Shown here piece after piece: positions 54,799 to 64,000 of a DNA stretch of 64,000 nt. A program made the translations under genes and the position numbers. The notes beneath the pieces were generated by a model. That model was not told the origin of the DNA. It saw only the letters and a list, made by a program, of their open reading frames with translations, and did not search any database. Position 1 is the first letter of the stretch; each line of letters opens with the position of its first letter. This DNA is from Alphaproteobacteria bacterium (GTDB taxonomy: Bacteria > Pseudomonadota > Alphaproteobacteria > TMED109): NCBI GenBank assembly GCA_022819905.1, contig JAJEGJ010000012.1, positions 50,688-114,687 of the forward strand. The letters are read 5' to 3'.

Positions 54799-56372
54799 CT
54801 GACCGGGTCCTGATTGCCGATCGCCTGAGCCCGCGCGCCGAAGAGGTGTTTGCTGGCCATGGTCTCGAGGCCATCGTTGAGACGGGCCTTGATGAGGCGG
54901 GGCTGATCCGCCGCATCCCTGAATTCGCGGGTCTTGCTGTGCGCTCGTCGACCCGAGTCACCGAGGCGGTGCTGGAGGCGGCGCCACGCCTTCGGGTGAT
55001 CGGCCGCGCCGGGATCGGGGTCGACAACATCGACGTGGCCGCCGCCACCCGCCGTGGCGTCGTGGTGATGAACACGCCGTTTGGCAACTCGATCACTACC
55101 GCTGAACACACGATCGCCCTGATGTTGTCGCTCGCTCGCAACATTCCGGCCGCGAGTGCATCAACGCATGCGGGCCGCTGGGAGAAGTCGAAGTTCGGAG
55201 GGGTTGAGCTCTATCGCAAGACCCTGGGACTCGTGGGCTGCGGTAACATCGGTGCGATCGTCGCGAATCGGGCTCTCGGGCTAGGAATGCGCGTGATCGT
55301 TGCCGACCCGTTCCTCGCCGAGGAGCGAGCCACCGAGTTGGGCGTCGAGGTGGTCCAGTACGATGAATTGCTCGACCAGGCGGATTTCATCAGTTTCCAT
55401 GTGCCGCTGAACGACTCGACCCGGAACATGATGAACGCGGCAGCGCTCGACCGTTGCCGACCGGGCGTGCGGATCGTCAACTGCGCTCGCGGGGGCTTGG
55501 TGGACGAAGAAGCCCTCCGGGCGGCGATCGAGTCTGGCCGTGTCGCGGGGGCGGCCGTCGACGTATTCCAGGACGAGCCAGCCCGCGAGAATCCCCTGTT
55601 TGGTCTGGAACAGGTGGTGGCGACACCACATCTTGGCGCGTCGACCGAGGAGGCTCAGGAGAACGTGTCGGTCCAGGTGGCCGAGCAGATGTCGGACTTC
55701 CTGCGGACGGGCGCTGTCGCCAATGCGCTCAACATTCCTTCGGTCACCGCCGAGGAAGCGAAGAAGTTGGCGCCGTACATGCGCCTCGCGGACCAGCTTG
55801 GCCGGCTCGCGGGCCAAGTGGCCGCCACGGGGTTTCGCAGTGTCCACATCGAGTTCGGTGGCCAGGCCAGCACCCTGAACGTTCGCGCCCTGACGTCCGT
55901 GGCGCTGGCGGGGTTGCTCAGCCCCCAGCTTGATTCCGTGAACATGATCAACGCCCCGCTGATTGCCGAGAGCCGCAATATCCGAGTGACGACCGCGACC
56001 AGCGAATCGCCGGGCGACTACGCGACGGAGATTCGGCTCACCGTGCAGACACAGCGGCAGCGGCGCGAGGTCGCCGGGACGCTGCTGGGGCGCGAACCCC
56101 GCATCATTGGCATCATGGGAATCGACATCGAGGCCCAGCTTGGACCGAACATGCTCTTCATCACCAATGCCGACGAGCCTGGACTCATAGGGGCGCTCGG
56201 TACCGCCCTGGGCAACAACGGAGTCAACATCGCGACGTTCCATCTCGGGCGCAGCGCGCCCGGAGCAGACGCCCTGGCCCTGGTGGAGGTGGACCAGCCG
56301 GTTTCGCCTGAGCTCACCGAGGAATTGGCCAAGTTGCCGCACGTGCGGAGCGTCCGCGTCCTCCATTTCTGA
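54795..56372 (+). CDS. serA: D-3-phosphoglycerate dehydrogenase, long form with ASB and ACT domains
   Basis: First step of serine synthesis. 525 aa. Substrate/NAD domain 1-315 (VIGRAGIGVDNIDVAAATRR, LGLVGCGNIGAIVANRALGL, and the catalytic His in TPHLGASTEEAQENV); ASB-type intervening domain (~320-450); C-terminal ACT domain (NADEPGLIGALGTALGNNGV) for serine feedback. GTG start overlaps serC by 4 nt. Confidence 0.96.
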   Translation: MTDRVLIADRLSPRAEEVFAGHGLEAIVETGLDEAGLIRRIPEFAGLAVRSSTRVTEAVLEAAPRLRVIGRAGIGVDNIDVAAATRRGVVVMNTPFGNSITTAEHTIALMLSLARNIPAASASTHAGRWEKSKFGGVELYRKTLGLVGCGNIGAIVANRALGLGMRVIVADPFLAEERATELGVEVVQYDELLDQADFISFHVPLNDSTRNMMNAAALDRCRPGVRIVNCARGGLVDEEALRAAIESGRVAGAAVDVFQDEPARENPLFGLEQVVATPHLGASTEEAQENVSVQVAEQMSDFLRTGAVANALNIPSVTAEEAKKLAPYMRLADQLGRLAGQVAATGFRSVHIEFGGQASTLNVRALTSVALAGLLSPQLDSVNMINAPLIAESRNIRVTTATSESPGDYATEIRLTVQTQRQRREVAGTLLGREPRIIGIMGIDIEAQLGPNMLFITNADEPGLIGALGTALGNNGVNIATFHLGRSAPGADALALVEVDQPVSPELTEELAKLPHVRSVRVLHF

Positions 56373-56421
56373 GGAAACTGCGCGCGGTTGCCGACCCTGC
56401 CGCGTGCTAGATTGAAGCGAG

Positions 56422-57567
56422 ATGAACTCCAACGACCAAGTCCTGTTGCCGGCGGGGCTGGCGGACCTGCTGCCGCCAGACGCGGAACGAGAGGAAGCCG
56501 CATCACGCACCCTGGTCGATGTCTTCCGCAGTCACGGTTACGAATCGGTGCGTCCGCCGCTGCTGGAGTTTGAGGACACATTGACCGCCGGTCTGGGCGC
56601 CGCGGGCGCGGGGTCTACGTTTCGCCTGATGGATCCGCATTCGCAGCGGATGTTGGGAGTCCGGGCCGACATCACGCCGCAGGTCGCCCGGATCGCTTCC
56701 ACCAGACTGGCCTCGGCAGGCCGCCCGCTCCGGCTTTGCTACGCCGGGGATGTGCTGCGGGTCAACGCCAGCGCCAATGGCGGGGAACGCCAGGTCCGAC
56801 AGATCGGCGCCGAATTGATCGGCTGCCCGGGCGCAGACGCGGACGTGGAGATCCTGCTCCTGACCATCGAAGCGCTGGGGACGCTGGGTGTTGAGTACTT
56901 CACGATCGACCTGACGAGCCCGAACCTGGTGCCGGCGGTCATGGAGTCGTTCGCGCTCGGCCCCGCGTTGCAGTCGGAACTCCTGGACGCGCTTCGCCGG
57001 AAGAACGCCTCCGCGCTCGAGAACCTGTCGGGCGATGCGCCGCGGATCCTTGCCGAACTGGCTGCTGCTGCCGGTCCGGTCGAGGAGTCGGAAGGCCGGC
57101 TTCGATCGATTGAGCTGCCGGCGGAGGCGGCTGCGGTCCGCGATCGCACGCTAGATGTACTGGGTCGGCTGCGCGCCCAGGCAGCCGGGGTCGCGCTTAC
57201 GCTGGACCCGGTCGAGAACCGGGGCTTCGGCTATTACGCAGGCGTCGGGTTCGCGGTGTTTGCGCCGGGCGCCCGCCGGGAGATCGCATTCGGCGGCCGC
57301 TACCGGATCAGCGAGGAAGAAACGGCGTTCGGCGTCTCATTCTTCACGGATGCGCTGCTCAGGGTGGCGTCCGATCCCGCATCGGCACGCAAGGTTCTCG
57401 TGCCACGCGGAGAGAATCCGGAAACCGCCGCCGCATTGCGTCGCGACGGTTGGATTGCCGTCGTGGATCTCCTGGGGCCGGGCGACGCCGAGGCGGCACG
57501 GAGGGCCCGGTGCAGCCACGTGCTGCAAGGCGGCACGCCGGTCCCGCTGGCATCGGATAACAACTGA
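56422..57567 (+). CDS. hisZ: ATP phosphoribosyltransferase regulatory subunit HisZ
   Basis: HisRS-like paralogue that activates the short form of HisG in histidine synthesis. 381 aa. It has class II synthetase-like motifs ([50 protein letters not shown], and [14 protein letters not shown] then REIAFGGRY) but no anticodon domain. Implies a short HisG elsewhere in the genome. 49 nt after serA; purA overlaps its stop by 1 nt. Confidence 0.93.
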   Translation: MNSNDQVLLPAGLADLLPPDAEREEAASRTLVDVFRSHGYESVRPPLLEFEDTLTAGLGAAGAGSTFRLMDPHSQRMLGVRADITPQVARIASTRLASAGRPLRLCYAGDVLRVNASANGGERQVRQIGAELIGCPGADADVEILLLTIEALGTLGVEYFTIDLTSPNLVPAVMESFALGPALQSELLDALRRKNASALENLSGDAPRILAELAAAAGPVEESEGRLRSIELPAEAAAVRDRTLDVLGRLRAQAAGVALTLDPVENRGFGYYAGVGFAVFAPGARREIAFGGRYRISEEETAFGVSFFTDALLRVASDPASARKVLVPRGENPETAAALRRDGWIAVVDLLGPGDAEAARRARCSHVLQGGTPVPLASDNN

Positions 57568-58856
57568 TGGCGAACGTCACCGTCGTAGGTGCGCAGTGGG
57601 GTGACGAAGGCAAGGGCAAGATCGTCGACTGGCTGTCCCACCGGGCCGACGTGGTCGTCCGGTTTCAGGGCGGTCACAACGCCGGTCACACGCTGGTGGT
57701 GGACGGCAGGACCTACAAGCTGAGCCTGCTGCCTTCAGGCGTCGTGCGGGGCAAGCTCTCCATCATCGGTGACGGGGTGGTGATCAATCCGTGGGCGCTT
57801 CGCGACGAGATCGCGACCGTCCGTGAGCAGGGGCTGCACATCACGCCGGACGTGTTGCGCGTGGCGGAAGGCGCGAGCCTGATCCTGCCCTACCACTGGG
57901 AACTGGATCGCTTTCGGGAGGACGATGCGTCGGACCGTGCAATCGGCACAACCCGACGCGGCATCGGTCCCGCTTACGAGGACCGGGTCGGGCGGCGCGC
58001 GGTCCGCGTGTGCGACCTGTACGACCAGCCGGGCCTGCACCGCCGGATCGAGACCGCGCTCGACTACCACAACACGTTGCGTCGCGGTCTCGGTCGGACC
58101 CTTCTCGACGGGAGTGAGCTGCTTGATTCGTTGACGGATGTCGCGGGGGAGCTGCGTCCGTTTGTCACGAACACAGCGGCGTTGCTGGACCAGGCTCGCA
58201 GGGACCGGCAGACAGTCCTGTTCGAAGGGGCGCAAGGGATCATGCTGGACGTGCATCACGGCACGTACCCGTATGTCACTTCGTCCAACACCGTTCCGGG
58301 ACAGGCTGCCGGCGGGGCCGGCACGGGACCCGCGAGCGTGGGCTACGTGCTCGGAATCACGAAGGCATACACAACTCGGGTCGGGGAGGGGCCGTTTCCG
58401 ACGGAGCAGGCAAACGACATCGGCCGAACCCTAGGACAACGAGGGCGCGAATTCGGGACTGTCACGGGCCGACAGCGGCGCTGCGGCTGGTTCGACTCCG
58501 TCATGGTGCGTCAGGCGGTGCGGGTGGCCGGCATCGATGGCATTGCCCTGACCAAGCTCGATGTGCTTGACGGATTTGAGACGCTCCGTGTCTGCGTCCG
58601 CTACCGGGCCGGAAACGAAACCTTCGACTATTTCCCGCCCGGGGAGACTGCGCGCGCATCCGTCGAGCCGGAGTACGAGGAGCTCGAGGGCTGGACAGAC
58701 AGCACGCACGGGGCCCGTTCATGGGCGGATTTGCCCGCGACGGCTGTCAAGTACATCCGCCGAATCGAGGAATTGATCGGGGTGCCGGTCACGTTGCTTT
58801 CCACCAGTCCTGAGCGCGAGGACACGATTCTGGTTCGCGACCCGTTCGCCGAGTGA
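57567..58856 (+). CDS. purA: adenylosuccinate synthetase
   Basis: AMP branch of purine synthesis (IMP + Asp + GTP). 429 aa. [20 protein letters not shown] (GTP loop and catalytic Asp), [14 protein letters not shown] with catalytic His, [20 protein letters not shown], and [17 protein letters not shown] near the end. ATG overlaps the hisZ stop (TGATG). Confidence 0.97.
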   Translation: MANVTVVGAQWGDEGKGKIVDWLSHRADVVVRFQGGHNAGHTLVVDGRTYKLSLLPSGVVRGKLSIIGDGVVINPWALRDEIATVREQGLHITPDVLRVAEGASLILPYHWELDRFREDDASDRAIGTTRRGIGPAYEDRVGRRAVRVCDLYDQPGLHRRIETALDYHNTLRRGLGRTLLDGSELLDSLTDVAGELRPFVTNTAALLDQARRDRQTVLFEGAQGIMLDVHHGTYPYVTSSNTVPGQAAGGAGTGPASVGYVLGITKAYTTRVGEGPFPTEQANDIGRTLGQRGREFGTVTGRQRRCGWFDSVMVRQAVRVAGIDGIALTKLDVLDGFETLRVCVRYRAGNETFDYFPPGETARASVEPEYEELEGWTDSTHGARSWADLPATAVKYIRRIEELIGVPVTLLSTSPEREDTILVRDPFAE

Positions 58857-58970
58857 GGCTGGCGTCCGGCGGGTGGCCGTTGCTCAGCCGGCCGCATTGC
58901 TGGACGGCTCGCCAGCGTGATGAGCGCAAGATTGACACCAACGACATTTGACTGCGGAGGAAACGTAGCA

Positions 58971-59762
58971 ATGGATCTGGATCTACAAGGGCGGACAGCG
59001 CTGGTCACTGGTTCCACCCGGGGAATTGGGTTTGCCACGGTGTTGGGGCTTGCCCGTATGGGGGCCCGCGTCGTCCTGCACGGGCGCACCGAGGAATCGG
59101 TGGCCAAGGGACTTCAGCGCTTTCAGGATGCGCTCGGTACGGCTGGCGAGGGCGTAGCCGGTGACCTTGGCAATGCCAAAGGCTGTTCGAGCGTGTTCGC
59201 GGCAGTTCCGGAAGCCGACATACTGGTCAACAACATGGGCATTTACGAGATGCGCCCGTTTGACGAGATCGACGACGCTACGTGGCTCGACTACTTCCAG
59301 GTCAACGTGATGAGCGGGATCCGGCTGGCGCGCCACTACCTTCCCGCCATGCGTCGAAAAGACTGGGGCCGCGTGGTGTTCATCTCGAGCGAGTCCGGGG
59401 TGTTCATCCCGCCCGAGATGATTCATTACGGCTTCACCAAGGCGGCCCAGCTGGCCATCGGACGCGGACTTGCCGAGACCACGGCAGGGACAGGAGTGAC
59501 CGTCAACTCCGTGCTGCCTGGTCCGACCTGGGTCGAGACCCAGGAGGAGCGCCTCGGCAAGCGGGCGAAGGACGAGAACCGCACCATCGAGGATGTGCAG
59601 GGTGACACGTTCCGCCTGCGGCGCACGTCGTCGCTGCTGCGGCGCTACGCGACGGTCGACGAAGTGGCGAACCTGATCTGCTACGTGTGCAGCAAGGCTT
59701 CGTCGGCGACGAACGGCGCTTCCCTGCGCGTCGACGGCGGTGTCGTGCGGACGTATATCTGA
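58971..59762 (+). CDS. short-chain dehydrogenase/reductase
   Basis: 263 aa, NAD(P)-dependent SDR. Cofactor motif ALVTGSTRGIGFATVLGLAR, NNMGIYEMRPFDEIDD, catalytic Ser region VVFISSESGVFIPPEM followed by HYGFTKAAQLAIG (YxxxK), C-terminal GASLRVDGGVVRTYI. GGAGG precedes the ATG by 10 nt. Oxidoreductase substrate not assignable; no operon partner. Confidence 0.9.
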   Translation: MDLDLQGRTALVTGSTRGIGFATVLGLARMGARVVLHGRTEESVAKGLQRFQDALGTAGEGVAGDLGNAKGCSSVFAAVPEADILVNNMGIYEMRPFDEIDDATWLDYFQVNVMSGIRLARHYLPAMRRKDWGRVVFISSESGVFIPPEMIHYGFTKAAQLAIGRGLAETTAGTGVTVNSVLPGPTWVETQEERLGKRAKDENRTIEDVQGDTFRLRRTSSLLRRYATVDEVANLICYVCSKASSATNGASLRVDGGVVRTYI

Positions 59763-60081
59763 GCGACGAACTGCGTGTTCAATCCGTCGCCCCCCCGGGT
59801 CGCCCGCGCCAAGGGACCCACGTGGCGGCCGCCGGGTGCCCGGACCCGCGGCAAGGCATCATCGCCGTTTCAGCCCCGGAAGGTCCGCCTGCCGCCACAG
59901 TACCTGCCCGCGCTGGAGGCCCGCGCGGGCCCGCACGGGCCCCCCATCGCTGTCGGCCTGCACCCGGGCGGCTGATCCCGAAACTGGCTGGGTCGGTGGT
60001 TCCCGGTGTCCGACCCTGCCCGAGCCCGTCGAGCCGATCGCGTGCGGCTGGCCGGTTGGACGGCCAACCGCCTGAAGCCGA
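59763..60081. other. intergenic between convergent SDR and porin genes
   Basis: 319 nt, very GC-rich, no family-like frame. Contains the porin terminator-like hairpin listed separately, and short GC palindromes such as GCGCGGGCCCGC at about 59925-59936. Confidence 0.45.
60053..60070 (-). terminator. hairpin just after the porin gene
   Basis: Perfect 7-bp stem CGGTTGG/CCAACCG with a 4-nt loop, 12 nt past the porin stop. No clear T-run, so efficiency is doubtful. Confidence 0.35.
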
Positions 60082-61113
60082 CTAGAAGCTGTACCGTATC
60101 GAAACGACGGTTTCGGTTTCTTCCACCTGCAGGAACGTCGCGCCATCCACGGTGACATCGGCTTCCCTGTGATTCAGGCCCAGGTTTGCAGACAGACCGC
60201 GAGCAAGGTCGTATTGAAGTCCCAGTGCGGCCGACTGCTCGTCCTGTCCCTCGATGCGTCCGAAGTGTGCTCCTATGGAGAACCCAACCACGCCGGCCTT
60301 GGTACGCACGCCTGCCGACACGAACCTGCGGTCAGCCTTCCGGCCGGTTGACGCCAGGCGTTCGAGGCCGACACCGGCATCGAGAGTGGTGCTGCCATAG
60401 ATCATCTCGGCGACCGCTGCAGCGGCCCGGGTATCGAATCGTTCCGAGCCAGTGCGATAGACGCCGTCTGTGGCGCGGAAGGTAATTCGGTAGTCGCGAT
60501 TGCCGGCCGGACGCTGGAACATGGCGCCGGCATCCAGATTCCCGTCTCCGTCCGCCGCGACGCTCACCACCCAAGGCCCGAACCGGCCCAGGTAGGCGCC
60601 TCCGAACTCATCGAGCTGGCCCATGGCGTCGTCGAAGGCCAGGACGCTGTTGCCGGCGCCCCGATGCCGTCGAGTCTGTTCGCGAACGATCCCCGAGACG
60701 TCACCACCCAGTATCGTTCCCCACGCACTCCCGATGGAAACTGCGCCGTTACCGATGGTTCGTTGGTCGGAACGGAACCCGGCGGTGCCCGCCGACGCAT
60801 ATTGGCCGAAGTAGGTCAGGGAAACCCGCCAGCTGTTCGACAACTGCGTCAGGATTGCCAATTGGGCGTTGCCGATCAGGCCGGTGTCGGAAGCGCTGTC
60901 GTCCTCCGCGCCATCGGATAGGGAGGCATCGAGAAGACCGGTCAACACGAGGGTGACGTCGCCGACTTCCGTCGCGAGCGGCTCCTCCAGCGATGACAGG
61001 CTCTCGTAGTTGAGGGAAACATCTTGGGCAGCCGCAGACTCGCATGCTGCGGCAAGGGTGATCGAGGCAACGCCAAGACCAAGAAACGATCGGTGCAGGC
61101 AATGCAACGCCAT
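60082..61113 (-). CDS. outer-membrane porin-like beta-barrel protein
   Basis: 343 aa. Signal peptide (SFLGLGVASITLAAACESAAAQ). The mature part is a run of alternating amphipathic strands with Gly/aromatic turns (NSWRVSLTYFGQYASAG; GAVSIGSAWGTILGGDVSG; FGGAYLGRFGPWVVSVAADG) and ends in ETVVSIRYSF, the terminal Phe recognised by the Bam complex. Resembles general alphaproteobacterial porins; solute unknown. ATG 61113 lies 4 nt downstream of the haloperoxidase gene, so the two are co-transcribed. Confidence 0.85.
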   Translation of the reverse strand: MALHCLHRSFLGLGVASITLAAACESAAAQDVSLNYESLSSLEEPLATEVGDVTLVLTGLLDASLSDGAEDDSASDTGLIGNAQLAILTQLSNSWRVSLTYFGQYASAGTAGFRSDQRTIGNGAVSIGSAWGTILGGDVSGIVREQTRRHRGAGNSVLAFDDAMGQLDEFGGAYLGRFGPWVVSVAADGDGNLDAGAMFQRPAGNRDYRITFRATDGVYRTGSERFDTRAAAAVAEMIYGSTTLDAGVGLERLASTGRKADRRFVSAGVRTKAGVVGFSIGAHFGRIEGQDEQSAALGLQYDLARGLSANLGLNHREADVTVDGATFLQVEETETVVSIRYSF

Positions 61114-61117
61114 TGCC

Positions 61118-62509
61118 CTAGACCTTGGCCGGAAAGGTGGTGCGGAAGGCCTGCCGGGCAATCGCGCGGCCGGCCTTCATGGCGGCGGTGTGGTCCATCT
61201 CCCAGTGCACGCCGCCGTAGAGCCGGCTCATCCCGTTCTCTTCCGCCATGTGAGACAGGCTGGTCCATCGCCGCGTGACGCCGTTCAACTGAGGCCACAG
61301 GACCGCGTCCGGCGACTGGCCGGAAAACACAACGTCATCTCGGCCGTAGACCAACGCGATCAGTTCTGCGGCAGCGGCGCCGAACGTGGAATGGCCCGAT
61401 GTGTAGGACGGAAACTCCGGGGTCGGGATATAGCTGCGCCAACCTGGTTCCTGCGCGATTCGTGGGTCCGGATTCTCGAACTCGGGCGCGCGTACGCGTA
61501 TCGCGCTCTCCGGACGGACGATGTCGTAGTGGTACTTGCAGTCCCACGCGCAGATGGACGCGTCACACTGTGTCATGCCGATCAGGGCGAACGCACGTGC
61601 GAGCTCGATGAAGCTGAGATCACGTTCCTGCAGGATCTGCATCGCGACACAGACGAAATGTCCCGGCGGGGTGACACCCCAGGGGCCGTCCTCCCAGAAC
61701 AGCGCGATTTCCGACTCGTCGGCGGTTCGAATGGTGCTGTCCACACCTCCGAGCCGGCGAGTCATGTCGAACGCCTCAGCGAACTCGGGGCTCGCCGGGT
61801 CGTAGAAACTGGCCGGCCGGAACTGTGATCCGCTGGTCATCGTCCACGGTTTGATCTGACCCTGTCCCGGGTAAAGACCCCGATCAAACGAAGAAAATGC
61901 CGGTCCGGGCTGGGCTCCGTAGAACGGACCCGTCGGCAGCCATCGCAGCGCGTCCGACCGTTTTTCGTAACGGTCCAGGTAATAGTTGACTTCGCTCGGC
62001 TCGGATCCGTCGTCGACCCTCATCTTGATCACGTGGCGCCCGACGGCTTGACCCCATTCGGCTCCCAGGGTCTTGGCTTCGCTCGCCGGATAGCGGCTCA
62101 GGAAGGCCATTCGCTCGAAGAAGAACGGCTGCTGAAAGGCTTCCGCGGCTGCGGTGGCGAAAGCCGTTCCGTACGCGACCTCGGGGTCGGCGCCACGAGG
62201 GCCGGCGCCGACTCCGAAGGGTTCGTCGTACGCCTGGACAATGCCGTTTGCCGCCAGGAAACCGGCGGACATCGCCAGTCCGAAGTTGTAAGCGGCCCGC
62301 GGCACCAGGACCCGCTGATCCCGCACCTGCTGGAGCGCCACGTCCACCCAATGGAAGACCGTGTTCCAGTTCCGCGGCTGTACGACCTGGGTGGCGTAGG
62401 ACGACGGATGGCCGAATGTGGCCACCCGGGGCGCGACACAGGCCGAGAGTGTGCCTACCGATGCTGCTGCCGCTCCGGCGGCCAGAAATTGCCTTCTTGA
62501 TGTACGCAT
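61118..62509 (-). CDS. vanadium-dependent haloperoxidase / PAP2-like protein, Tat lipoprotein
   Basis: 463 aa. All three vanadate/phosphate-site motifs are intact: KYHYDIVRP (Kx6RP), PSYTSGHS (PSxxSGH) and SRLYGGVHWEMD (SRx3GxHx3D). These occur in vanadium haloperoxidases and in PAP2 phosphatases; length and the EFPSYTSGHS context favour the former, but halide use cannot be read from sequence. The N-terminus has a Tat motif SRRQFLAAG and a lipobox LSAC (Cys24), so export folded and lipid-anchored is likely. ATG 62509 with AGGA 6 nt upstream; a longer frame lacks the signal at its start. Confidence 0.87.
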   Translation of the reverse strand: MRTSRRQFLAAGAAAASVGTLSACVAPRVATFGHPSSYATQVVQPRNWNTVFHWVDVALQQVRDQRVLVPRAAYNFGLAMSAGFLAANGIVQAYDEPFGVGAGPRGADPEVAYGTAFATAAAEAFQQPFFFERMAFLSRYPASEAKTLGAEWGQAVGRHVIKMRVDDGSEPSEVNYYLDRYEKRSDALRWLPTGPFYGAQPGPAFSSFDRGLYPGQGQIKPWTMTSGSQFRPASFYDPASPEFAEAFDMTRRLGGVDSTIRTADESEIALFWEDGPWGVTPPGHFVCVAMQILQERDLSFIELARAFALIGMTQCDASICAWDCKYHYDIVRPESAIRVRAPEFENPDPRIAQEPGWRSYIPTPEFPSYTSGHSTFGAAAAELIALVYGRDDVVFSGQSPDAVLWPQLNGVTRRWTSLSHMAEENGMSRLYGGVHWEMDHTAAMKAGRAIARQAFRTTFPAKV

Positions 62510-62759
62510 GATGATCCTGTTTTCCTGAGGCAGGGGACGTGACCCCCCGTTTCCGGGTTCAGCCGGATCAGATCGGACGAAGCTGGAAAGGAAACGGGCG
62601 GCGCGATTACCGACCGCTAGAGCCGGTGTGAATATCCGCTTGTATGAGGCAGATAGCCCGAAGGGCAAGAAGTTATCAACAGTGGCTGGGGGCGGGGTTT
62701 CTGTGGACAACTCGCTGCTGAAGAGCGCGCCTGATCTCCGTAGATTTTGTGCAATTCCG
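62510..62759. promoter_or_regulatory. haloperoxidase leader/promoter region with inverted repeat
   Basis: No gene. A perfect 9-bp inverted repeat, CCCGTTTCC (62546-62554) and GGAAACGGG (62590-62598), lies 37-89 nt upstream of the haloperoxidase start and could be an operator or RNA stem. The stretch 62640-62700 is AT-richer and may hold the promoter or the IS insertion boundary. Confidence 0.35.
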
Positions 62760-63922
<1,163 letters not shown>

Positions 63923-64000
63923 CCTGCGGAGCTTCTGTGCAGAACCGCCGTCAGCACCGAATCACAGGCGAATCACCGCTTGACGCGAGACATGGATGCT
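63923..64000. other. 3' flank of the IS110 transposase to window end
   Basis: 78 nt, presumably the right end of the element. It carries the second CATGGATGC copy at the very edge. No gene seen. Confidence 0.4.

Noticed and set aside
62510..62710. 67-residue extension of the haloperoxidase
   Set aside because: It would place the Tat signal internally; ATG 62509 has AGGA at the right distance.

Overview
The window is high-GC, gene-dense chromosomal DNA from an alphaproteobacterium, most likely Rhodospirillales-like. Supporting this are the gene orders serC-serA-hisZ-purA, ychF-pth-rplY-prs, fabD-fabG-acpP-fabF-mltG, rpsF-rpsR-(DUF2232)-rplI and lptF-lptG-lptD-surA-ksgA, together with a CarD regulator beside a 7Fe ferredoxin, and a MutL that carries the endonuclease motif seen in lineages without MutH. 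Many genes overlap by 1-4 nt (ATGA, GTGA or TGATG junctions). Non-ATG starts are common. I found no tRNA, rRNA or CRISPR array.

Layout. 1-8056 (minus strand): the N-terminal half of aconitase, a CarD regulator with an unusual histone-H1-like tail, then a tightly packed run of 2-oxoacid:ferredoxin oxidoreductase (korA, korB), a small periplasmic Cys protein, PmbA, a TerB-domain protein and a 7Fe ferredoxin. 8195-22127: housekeeping genes (folD, mutL, pgi, an ArsC/YfgD protein, oligopeptidase B, dapE, a Baeyer-Villiger-type monooxygenase, an SRAP protein, ychF, pth, rplY, prs). 22128-24154: gene-poor stretch holding one lone acyl-carrier-like protein and decayed coding sequence, including an alpha/beta-hydrolase fragment. 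24155-31256: cytochrome c and coxG on plus, facing a seven-gene minus operon of the aerobic CO dehydrogenase / xanthine oxidase type (coxS, coxM, coxD, coxE, two xdhC pieces, a MoeA-like/MobA-like fusion). It has no large molybdenum subunit. 31555-34302: a PLP decarboxylase and an orphan polyamine-type binding protein. 34347-41191: LPS transport and outer-membrane biogenesis genes, ksgA and gmk. 41466-48342: M32 carboxypeptidase, a truncated Slam-like TPR protein, mltG and the fatty-acid cluster. 48704-53437: a SprT-like protease, ribosomal proteins S6, S18 and L9, a DUF2232 membrane protein and cfa. 53644-59762: serC, serA, hisZ, purA and an SDR. 60082-62509: a porin and a Tat-exported vanadium-haloperoxidase-like lipoprotein. 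62750-64000: an IS110-family element that reaches the right edge.

Most interesting points: (a) coxG appears to begin at an AUC codon preceded by a good Shine-Dalgarno, and the polyamine-binding gene may do the same; (b) the cox operon lacks coxL although coxS and coxM are only 11 nt apart; (c) KOR sits with a plausible ferredoxin partner and an uncharacterised small periplasmic protein; (d) CarD carries a 213-residue Lys/Ala/Thr-rich tail; (e) the leader of the IS110 transposase folds into stacked stem-loops, as expected for a bridge RNA. I did not find a complete, clearly novel multi-gene system. Functions are assigned from motif reading alone, without database searches.
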